Assembly (NCBI RefSeq): GCF_947172395.1
Contig: NC_069094.1
Coordinates: 14,684,292-14,748,291, forward strand
Source of the DNA: Bicyclus anynana
Lineage: Eukaryota > Arthropoda > Insecta > Lepidoptera > Nymphalidae
DNA length: 64,000 nt
Direction: 5' to 3'
In this document: positions 60,201 through 64,000 of the stretch, piece by piece
Layout of the letters: the number at the start of each line of letters is the position of its first letter
How positions within the stretch are numbered: the first letter of the stretch is position 1
Notes under the pieces: generated by a model
The model's database searches: none
What the model was told of the DNA's origin: nothing
The model's input: the letters and a program-made list of their open reading frames with translations, nothing else
Program-made: the position numbers and the translations under genes

Positions 60201-60423
60201 CGCGGTTGCATAACGAGCGGCGAGCCGCCAAAATATCTGAGCGCGTCCACCGTCACCGGCACTTACACCAGAACACGGCCACGTAGTCCTTGTCGTCCAG
60301 CACCCGCTCCAGCTGCTTGGCGGTGACCTCCTCGATCTGCGGCTCGGCGCGCGGGGGCGGCGCCTTGCGCGCGGCGGAGACGACGACGAGCAGGGCCACG
60401 AGGGCCGGCACCCACCGAGCCAT
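36175..60423 (-). CDS. Giant multi-thioredoxin-fold secretory-pathway protein, alternatively ended
   Basis: One gene of at least 24 coding exons in its longest transmembrane form (about 1,672 aa if the frameshift in exon 44,524-44,665 is ignored). Seen: a signal peptide; about 15 tandem modules of roughly 105 residues; a C-terminal membrane anchor. Each module pairs part A (CxxC or its relic, then LEELExIDDExDxxGIxFVKI, AKEYGI, LPxLVYFE, IYEG) with part B (DLxxEEEVLxWLxxQ, IExVTDEMLDxLIE, YVAVLF). The order hydrophobic strand, CxxC, helix, strand, cis-Pro-like LPxLVYF is that of thioredoxin folds, as in protein disulfide isomerases. Coding exons run 60423-60267, 51376-51194, 49624-49484, 48021-47839, 47645-47502, 46911-46729, 46639-46508, 46428-46114, 45941-45627, 45542-45228, 44958-44770, 44665-44524, 43992-43672, 43444-43262, 39917-39786, 39708-39385, 39263-39075, 38882-38745, 37916-37602, 37530-37374, 37297-37131, 37032-36706, 36627-36448, 36362-36175. 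I recall Drosophila l(2)01289 as a similar multi-thioredoxin gene, unverified. Confidence 0.88.
36448..37916 (-). CDS. Thioredoxin modules 12-15 (exons before the anchor)
   Basis: Exon 37916-37602 is a fused A+B module with CEQC. Exons 37530-37374 and 37297-37131 form one module with CHIC, split at an unusual phase-2 intron inside VYFR|NGN rather than after the IYEG glycine. Exon 37032-36706 is fused with CPDC. Exon 36627-36448 is an A part with the cysteines replaced (SVES). So three of these four keep the redox motif. Splice sites are GT-AG throughout. Confidence 0.88.
38399..38517 (-). CDS. Candidate alternative terminal exon: CxxC plus Lys/Glu-rich tail
   Basis: An acceptor (TTTTATTAG) is followed, in the phase used by all A exons, by NKTLCELCNAKATQKKTKK and SLRDHDEEEGQEIDGTTIP, then TAG at 38,399-38,401. 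The C-E-L-C sits where other A exons have their CxxC, but the thioredoxin helix is replaced by a charged 25-residue tail and a stop. Spliced after exon 38882-38745 it would give a soluble truncated protein. Supported by phase, acceptor, motif and position only. Confidence 0.6.
38745..39917 (-). CDS. Thioredoxin modules 9 (part B), 10 and 11
   Basis: Exon 39917-39786 (GNLLDETEVLDWMV) is a B part that completes the A exon 43444-43262 if the Asp-rich exons between are skipped. Exon 39708-39385 is fused, with PLSP in place of CxxC. Exons 39263-39075 (CKQC) and 38882-38745 form the next module. Confidence 0.86.
39920..41036 (-). other. Intron, and 3' UTR of the Lys/Pro-rich terminal exon
   Basis: No intact exon was seen. 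A degenerate module end with a good donor (TTTACTG|GTGAGT) lies at about 40,018-40,060. The part next to 41,037 is probably 3' UTR of the alternative end. Confidence 0.4.
41045..41316 (-). CDS. Alternative terminal exon, Lys/Pro-rich
   Basis: Acceptor GACTGCAG at 41,317, phase 1 (G|GC GAT CGC). It encodes GDRCFYIGLGAKPAVPKMTY, EPYQCCPTKVQSPTKVAKAT, then PTKVPVKKLDKEKNAVPEKP and a basic end (KGKNKALAKADKPSKGKKGL) closing with SENIWWW and TAA (41,045-41,047). AATAAA begins 3 nt later (41,042-41,037). The basic Lys/Pro repeats would follow an Asp-rich exon of opposite charge. Confidence 0.75.
41618..42571 (-). CDS. Asp-rich cassette exon, 318 codons
   Basis: Clean acceptor (branch-like TTACTAAT, then TGCCTGCAG) and donor (ACAG|GTAAAC), phase 1 at both ends, 954 nt with no stop. 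It encodes a basic leader (EDSHRQKNKANTKS ... LRRNLNIELVKKN) and three blocks of nearly pure aspartate (about 42,143-42,346, 41,774-42,010 and 41,657-41,704). Basic spacers separate them: ENIVSSFIKKKLSLFKNP, KHIKAYHKRLNYKIGKTRR and DNIFSRIKDIF. The DNA is a GAT/GAC microsatellite, but codons alternate irregularly and the frame is kept over the whole exon. Low-affinity, high-capacity calcium binding as in the acidic tail of calsequestrin is a reasonable inference. Long plus-strand Ser/Val frames here are shadows. Confidence 0.8.
42782..42832 (-). CDS. Short part-B exon leading into the Asp-rich exon
   Basis: 51 nt, phase 1 to 1, GDLKNENKVLQWLVDQK. It is the first third of a B part, cut by a donor (AAAA|GTAAG). 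Its last base joins the next exon's GT to give Ser. Pairs with the A exon 43444-43262 as an alternative to exon 39917-39786. Confidence 0.72.
43262..44958 (-). CDS. Thioredoxin modules 7 and 8 and part A of module 9
   Basis: Exon 44958-44770 starts CGKCEEGEECDNILEELE, an irregular four-Cys version of the motif. Its partner B exon 44665-44524 is 142 nt instead of 141: one extra T in GAGGTTTCTAGC shifts the expected EDEVLAWL frame and leads to an early stop. Exon 43992-43672 is a fused module with KKSQ in place of CxxC. Exon 43444-43262 has CDTC. Both of the last two are intact. Confidence 0.82.
45228..46428 (-). CDS. Three fused modules without CxxC (modules 4-6)
   Basis: Exons 46428-46114, 45941-45627 and 45542-45228 are each exactly 315 nt, phase 1 to 1, and close in sequence: KSQK(V/I)LxELENIDDECDQ, AFVKID, EAKEYGID, IYEGDLMxEDE, VTDEM. 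They look like recent tandem exon duplications. All lack the cysteines (RKSQ, KKSQ, KQDI), so none can carry out dithiol exchange by itself. The last base of 45,228 is A instead of T, so the junction codon changes to Ser or Asn. Confidence 0.88.
46508..48021 (-). CDS. Thioredoxin modules 2 and 3
   Basis: Exons 48021-47839 (CKKC) plus 47645-47502, and 46911-46729 (EESM instead of CxxC) plus 46639-46508. Intron positions between A and B follow the glycine of the IYEG/VYDG motif. The intron 46,912-47,501 holds a 14-bp-arm hairpin at 47,270-47,302. Confidence 0.88.
49204..49244 (-). CDS. Possible micro-exon or very short alternative end
   Basis: Acceptor CACGTAG, then in phase PDHKNCGPMN. A donor-like AACA|GTAAGT gives a 33-nt phase-1 exon; reading through gives SK and TAA at 49,204-49,206. 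CGPM recalls thioredoxin CGPC. Could be a relic of an A exon. Confidence 0.3.
49484..49624 (-). CDS. Part B of thioredoxin module 1
   Basis: GDLMDEESVLDFLTSLEAMD ... IEEVNQKILDKIIEDTEYVA, phase 1 to 1, 141 nt. It pairs with exon 51376-51194. Confidence 0.86.
51010..51125 (-). CDS. Alternative terminal exon with a second transmembrane segment
   Basis: 68 bp after exon 51376-51194, an acceptor (CATGCCTGCAG) opens phase 1 and encodes NKTSDRVLVAIGMMSFMHIA, then YTTKLLLKLKSVKASIS and TAA (51,010-51,012). The hydrophobic stretch VLVAIGMMSFMHIAY is followed by a basic tail, as in a type I anchor. AATAAA overlaps the stop (51,005-51,010), with another at 50,992-50,997. The product would be a one-module membrane-anchored thioredoxin-like protein, the size of a TMX protein. 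Confidence 0.72.
51194..51376 (-). CDS. Part A of thioredoxin module 1
   Basis: YARSCVTCDKVLEELEKIDD ... FVKINDKRLAKQYGITKFPA, phase 1 to 1, CxxC is CVTC. Its first codon is completed by the T at the end of exon 1 (FW|Y). Confidence 0.88.
51518..51780 (-). mobile_element. RTE-like LINE 3' fragment next to a SINE-A fragment
   Basis: 51,518-51,625 carries atcagccgatgaacatccac...cttccaaacat; 51,634-51,778 is the SINE-A tail (tcactgctgagctcgagtcg, cctctcagaatgagagg). In intron 1. Confidence 0.72.
51890..52100. repeat. Relative of the 5.4-kb dispersed repeat
   Basis: Shares gggctgaaaaa, ccgggcaagaagcc and aacctgcctgct in the same order with 5,420-5,690. Confidence 0.55.
52475..52568. repeat. Unfolded copy of the 12.2-kb palindromic repeat
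   Basis: cgcatgggttcgtcagcttt, gcggatgatagcaaaataaa, taaatca and aacttccgcaaagtagcgcc match the element at 12,230-12,366. Confidence 0.75.
52845..53163 (-). mobile_element. SINE-B, near full length
   Basis: Same organisation as 33,811-34,135: T-rich low end, gttagcccttgactacaatc, and the inverse of the tRNA-like head at 53,100-53,163. Confidence 0.87.
53213..53422 (-). mobile_element. Non-autonomous Helitron
   Basis: CTAG at 53,213-53,216 after host A (on this strand the 3' end) and a TC start near 53,421. Interior matches 8,510-8,709. A truncated second copy lies at about 53,957-54,065. Confidence 0.7.
54441..54743 (-). mobile_element. SINE-A, near full length
   Basis: Inverse of the SINE-A consensus, ending in agccgtgatagcccagtgga at the high end. 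Confidence 0.87.
55594..55682 (-). repeat. Copy of the 14.2-kb dispersed repeat
   Basis: The inverse of tatagatatgttacgtgccc ... aaaagtgatccgaatatagc matches 14,225-14,300 and 14,430-14,520. Confidence 0.65.
55972..56045 (-). mobile_element. RTE-like LINE 3' terminus
   Basis: catcatcatatcagccgaag ... tctactgcaggacataggcc, the short 3' landmark. Confidence 0.65.
56503..56849 (+). mobile_element. Helitron abutting another Helitron tail
   Basis: Starts tccatactaatattataaag directly after a gcggacgaagttgcgggcg terminus and ends gtcggCTAG before T (56,850). Confidence 0.65.
56867..56945 (-). mobile_element. SINE-D fragment, tRNA-like
   Basis: The inverse reads tggtcctgaggttagcctat ... ggatcacaaggtcatgggtt, with A and B box-like motifs. 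A relative is at 61,850-61,977. Confidence 0.55.
57081..57386 (+). mobile_element. SINE-A, near full length
   Basis: tatgatagcccagtggatat, gggtttgaatccggtcc, gtgaagtctgccaatctgc and the terminal atatgggttga. Confidence 0.87.
57540..57790 (+). mobile_element. RTE-like LINE 3' fragment with inverted terminus
   Basis: gcgcagtgttggtcgacccc ... ggtggactgacgacatcaag ... ggatgcaggcggctcag is the coding tail. The terminal ggacgtccactgcaggacat then appears twice, head to head (arms 57,719-57,745 and 57,751-57,777). Confidence 0.78.
57800..59640. other. Intron 1 DNA with a Helitron copy
   Basis: 58,388-58,591 is a minus-strand Helitron relative (gctgacgccgtgtggtttca ... tataatattagtataga). The remainder is AT-rich with no exon seen. 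Confidence 0.5.
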
Positions 60424-60535
60424 GGCGAGGGCGCGCGCGTACTGACGCCGGAGCGCGCCGCCCGCCCTGCGCCCCCGCCCGCCCTGCGCCCGCGCACCGC
60501 CGCCCGCCCCCGCCCGAGCGCCGCCTAGCTTTTGT
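59690..60535 (-). promoter_or_regulatory. CpG-rich region around the first exon of the thioredoxin-repeat gene
   Basis: Strong local GC and CpG enrichment in an otherwise AT-rich window. It covers the start of intron 1, exon 1 and about 110 bp upstream (gcgccgcccgccctgcgccc and similar). Likely contains the promoter and transcription start, upstream of 60,423. No TATA box was seen. Confidence 0.6.
60267..60423 (-). CDS. First coding exon: signal peptide and start of module 1
   Basis: ATG at 60,421-60,423 in a good context (GCC ATG G). MARWVPALVALLVVVSAARK is a signal peptide (one Arg, hydrophobic core, small residues before a likely cut near SAA). A Pro/Arg linker follows, then IEEVTAKQLERVLDDKDYVA and VFW, the strand before CxxC. 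Donor T|GTAAGT, phase 1. Intron 1 is about 8.9 kb. Confidence 0.88.
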
Positions 60536-60646
60536 TTACACCGTATATACCGTCGCTATTATCACTATATTATCGTCTTTGGGGTAGGTTGCATACTCCA
60601 TTGGATCTACGAAATATATTTGCCAATATAACCAATATTCCAGTTG

Positions 60647-60930
60647 AGAGCCGTGATAGCCAAATGGATATCTCTGCCCTTGATTAAGAGGGCGTAGGTT
60701 CGAATCAGGTCCGAGGCTTGCCTCCAACTTTTCAGTTTTAGGAAATTAAATAAGAAATATTATAAACGCGAGAGTTTGCATGGATGTTCGTTTGGATGTA
60801 TGATTGCATATTTGTTACTCTTTAACGCCGCAAATACTGAATCGATTTGCCAATTAACGCCTCTCATTCAGAGAGGGGGCTCGTGGTCAACAATGAAACG
60901 AATGTGAGTTTTTAATGATGCTGATGATGA
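60647..60930 (+). mobile_element. SINE-A interrupted by a Helitron-like fragment
   Basis: The head agccgtgatagccaaatgga to cctccaacttttcag is at 60,647-60,740. Helitron text (attataaacgcgagagtttg ... ctctttaacgccgc) fills about 60,749-60,852. The SINE tail resumes with cctctcattcagag to 60,930. Confidence 0.65.
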
Positions 60931-60954
60931 ATATTCCTGTTCTAAAGATTCTCC

Positions 60955-61205
60955 AATAAGATATCAACCGATGGTCCACTGCAGGACGTAGGCCTTTTGT
61001 AGGGACTTTCGAATATCACGATCCTGAACCGCCTGCATCGAACGAATCCCTGCGACTCGCTTGATGTCGTCAGTCCACCTGGTGGGTCAACCAACACTTC
61101 GCACTTTTAGTGCGGGGTCGCCATTCCAGCACCTTGGGACTCCAAGGTACTTCAAACTATGTGCCCCACCCATTGCCACTTCAGACCTTTAGTAGACCAG
61201 GACCC
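60955..61205 (-). mobile_element. RTE-like LINE 3' region
   Basis: Inverse of the coding tail (ttgatgtcgtcagtccacct, gtgcggggtcgccattccag) and of the 3' landmark near 60,965. A shorter relative is at about 61,545-61,640. Confidence 0.75.
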
Positions 61206-61209
61206 TTGT

Positions 61210-62980
61210 ACTTACGCTAATTCGCCAGTGAAATATGATATGACTTTATAACTGTGAATAAATCAAGAGGGACGATGGAACGTACATCGAAATTCATGAT
61301 TCCTCTGTGCTCTGGGAAATGGGCCTTTATGCTAATTTACAGGTGATGATGTGTTATGAATATATCACTAGAGATTTAGATCATAGATCAGCATTTAGTT
61401 CTTAATCGTCGATATGTTATTTTCTTTATTGATTTAAAAGTTCTGAGCTCGCGCGCTCCTTTTAACTATACGCCCTTAGGCACGTGCCTAGTTTGCCTTA
61501 CGGATAATCTGCCTCTGCCTCGTGATCAACACGTTATGCCGATGGACGTCCACTTTAAGACACATGCATTTAGTAGAGACTTCTAAACAGCACGATTCTG
61601 GACCGCCTGCATTTAACGACTTCTCGATTGGCTATACCTACTGATACTTACGATATCCACTGACGATTGGGGGTCGACACGTAACCCATTAAGTGTATAC
61701 CTACTTACCTACTGGAAAATTTACATTTTCTTTAAGTACTCGTATAGGAGGGTCAGGCCGCCTTCTTCATGGAAGAGAGGTTATGGAGTCAGACCAACCA
61801 CGCTGCTCAAATTCGGGTTTGCGGACTTAGAGTGCGATTACTATCGTCATAGCGACGGCTTAATGAGCTCTCCGAGGCACGGGGGTGTAATACCACCAAC
61901 TTTGGGCTTACTGGGCTCGAACCCGGGACATCGTGATCCGAAGCCATATAGGCTAACCACTGGACCAACGAGGCAGTATTTTCTACGCATTTCCCAAAAT
62001 TGAGGTAAGATGAGATAGAAGTAACTACCTAATCACTCAATATGGTTACAGGTAAGAAAGGATAATATAGGTACATACCTACTTCGAAAGGCAGTGACAG
62101 GACTTGTAGAGGTAATATTGCAATCAACATATAATAGTAGGAGAGCCCGGGATGCTAAATTTGCAGTTACTCGAGCGTCATGCGGACCGATTGCATTTGG
62201 TAGATTAAATTATAGGAAGAATAAATGGTTATTTACTTTTTCGCTTTTAGCAGTGGGAAAATAAATACTTTAAAGGCAATTTATATTACTTTGGCTTGCT
62301 GAAATTGTCAGAAAGTTTTAGCCATTAATTAGGAGGTTATTTCCTTCAAAATAAGTAAAAAAATAATCGCGCTCGTAACTCGACAACTAAAATATAAGGG
62401 TTTTATTTTGTAACTTTGAAACCCTCCCATTCCATTACGTTACGCTCAAATCGTCAGATTTTCGAAATATGCAGTTTTTAGCTATCAACTCACCTATCTT
62501 ATCTTAAACTGACGTGCTGATTGAGTATTTCTGAAGTTAGTTTTTTTTTTGGTTGCCCTAAACGTACCCACAAATATTAACGGCTCATACTTGCTGGAGG
62601 TACTCAAAAACGTGCAAGGTATAGTCCCTTAAGTTTATCTGCCGCGCTCGAGTAACTGCAAAAATCACCTCTTCGGCTCCCCTACTATAAGCATGTCATA
62701 TACATATAGTTGTATACTTGACCGAATTGGTGTCGCCTCAACTAGACACCAAAATCAGACAACGCGCTTTACCAGAGCTTCTTTTTTTTTGCGCTCTTGG
62801 ATCACAGATTATATCAAAAACATACCTTCCTACAGCCGTTCGTATGTTTTTTTTCTGAGGAGAGGAGGTTCTGTCTCCTTTTAGGAAGTCGGTTAAAAAT
62901 AGTTATTTTTAAACACACTAGGTACATATAAGTAATACCTAGGTATTAAAAGTAGTTACTTACCTTATCCAAATAAGTAT
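61210..62980. other. Intergenic DNA with a SINE-D copy
   Basis: 61,850-61,977 is a minus-strand tRNA-derived SINE-D (inverse of gcctcgttggtccagtggtt ... cccgggttcgagcccag). A gtcggttaaaaat repeat end is at about 62,850-62,905. No gene seen. Confidence 0.5.
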
Positions 62981-62984
62981 TCTT

Positions 62985-63850
62985 TATTTTTTTAATTTTT
63001 TTTTATTTTATTTATTCGGAAGCCAACGTTGTATACAAAAAACTTATGACTAATTAAATATAACATGCAATAAAAAGTAATATGCACCCCACTTACATGC
63101 TAACTCAACATGCGTTTATTTTAATACAATTCTTAATTTACCATTAAAAAAAATGAAATAAAAACTAAATCTACCTACCACTAAAACAAAAATAATAACT
63201 AATATAATGAAAAAAGAAAATGTAATTACAACAATAATAATGGGAATTAACAATAAGAAATTACATTTAAAACAAAAGCAGAATGCATTTAAAGTACATT
63301 ATTCATCGATATATGTTTTTTAACTTTACTTTTGAAAGAATTAGTACCGCTATTAAAAATATCCAGATTTGCCATTTTAAAAATATTATTATACGATCTC
63401 ACTATTCTTTCAATAGCAGCATATCTCCCCAGATTAGTTTTTGTGATTCTTGGCCTAAAAGTTAGTTTATTTTTAATGTGAAATCTAGCATTTTTGTTCG
63501 GTACAGCAAGTTTTACCCTATTCAGCAACTCTGAGTTGTCTATTTTAAAATTAACAATTTTGTGCAAAAAACAAAGGTCTATCAAATCTCTACGGTTACC
63601 CACGGTTAGTTACGGTTAAAAGTGAAGCCGTTTTATAAAATTTTAAAAGATCATTATACTTGGTTCTTTCCTTCAATATTTTCTTTTATATTATCTTTAA
63701 ATGCTAAATGTCGTAAATTTTTTTTTTGTACTCTTTCAATTCTATCCTTATGTATTTGATAATACGGATTCCATGCTACTGAACAGTATTCAAGTCTACT
63801 TCTGATCATTGTATTAAATAATCATCTTCCAATATATTTCCATTTATACT
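62985..63850 (-). pseudogene. CR1/Jockey-like LINE, 3' part of ORF2
   Basis: High end: MIRSRLEYCSVAWNPYYQIH, KDRIERVQKKNLRHLAFK. After a frame break near 63,610-63,650: RRDLIDLCFLHKIVNFKID, LLNRVKLAVPNKNARFHIKN, RYAAIERIVRSYNN and a stop near 63,289. This order (SRLEYCS.WNP...RIERVQKK.LR...R..DL.FL.KI.N) marks LINE reverse-transcriptase C-termini. The T-rich stretch at 62,985-63,020 would be its poly(A) tail. Confidence 0.78.
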
Positions 63851-63879
63851 GTAATTGAACTTGAAATTTCTTTACAGGA

Positions 63880-64000
63880 AATGGACGACCATTGGTAGCC
63901 ATAGGCCTCATCTAAGGACTTCAAAACACCACGATCTCGAGCTTCCTGCAACTAATCCAGTGACTCTCGCTTGACCTTATCGGTTCACCTTGTGAGGGGT
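63880..64000 (-). mobile_element. RTE-like LINE 3' fragment, running off the window
   Basis: aatggacgaccattggtagc ... aggacttcaaaacaccacga ... tctcgcttgaccttatcgg, a diverged inverse of the LINE tail. Confidence 0.6.

Overview
The window looks like nuclear DNA of a butterfly or moth (Lepidoptera). It is AT-rich and intron-rich. It is also full of repeats typical of lepidopteran genomes: tRNA-derived SINEs, Helitron ends of the TC...CTAG type, RTE-like LINE 3' ends, and hAT-like MITEs with 8-bp target duplications. The order is inferred from these repeats and the insect-like gene structures; the species cannot be named from sequence alone.

Layout. (1) 75-224 (+): last exon of a BolA-family gene (BOLA1 type). 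(2) 1.72-3.42 kb: a 97-bp minisatellite with 16 full units. It abuts the stop codon of ash2 and probably forms most of the ash2 3' UTR. (3) 3,417-19,708 (-): complete ash2 (absent, small or homeotic discs 2; ASH2L), 12 coding exons, 561 aa, every splice phase checked by hand. Its introns hold two 312-bp MITEs in opposite orientation, a 547-bp hAT-like MITE, fold-back elements, Helitrons and LINE/SINE fragments. (4) 20,579-23,733 (+): a divergent four-exon gene for a 234-aa coiled-coil protein that I could not assign, followed by a 46-bp perfect palindrome. (5) 23.8-30.0 kb: repeat-rich intergenic DNA. (6) 30,002-32,558 (+): a DGAT2/MOGAT-family acyltransferase; the first coding bases were not found. 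(7) 36,175-60,423 (-), 3' UTR to about 34.2 kb: one very large gene for a secretory-pathway protein made of about 15 tandem thioredoxin-fold modules. It has a signal peptide in exon 1 and a transmembrane anchor in the last exon. (8) 60.5-64.0 kb: repeats, including a LINE open-reading-frame tail.

The thioredoxin-repeat gene is the main discovery target. Nearly all module boundaries are phase 1, so exons can be skipped or swapped without breaking the frame. Only about half the modules keep a CxxC motif. The sequence offers several phase-compatible alternative ends: the main transmembrane exon (36,175), a second short transmembrane exon next to the first module (51,010), an Asp-rich cassette followed by a Lys/Pro-rich terminal exon (41,045-42,571) that would give a soluble, calsequestrin-like acidic tail, and a short CxxC plus Lys/Glu-rich terminal exon (38,399). 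I infer one gene producing membrane-bound and luminal multi-thioredoxin proteins of different size and charge. One module exon (44,524-44,665) carries a 1-base frameshift.
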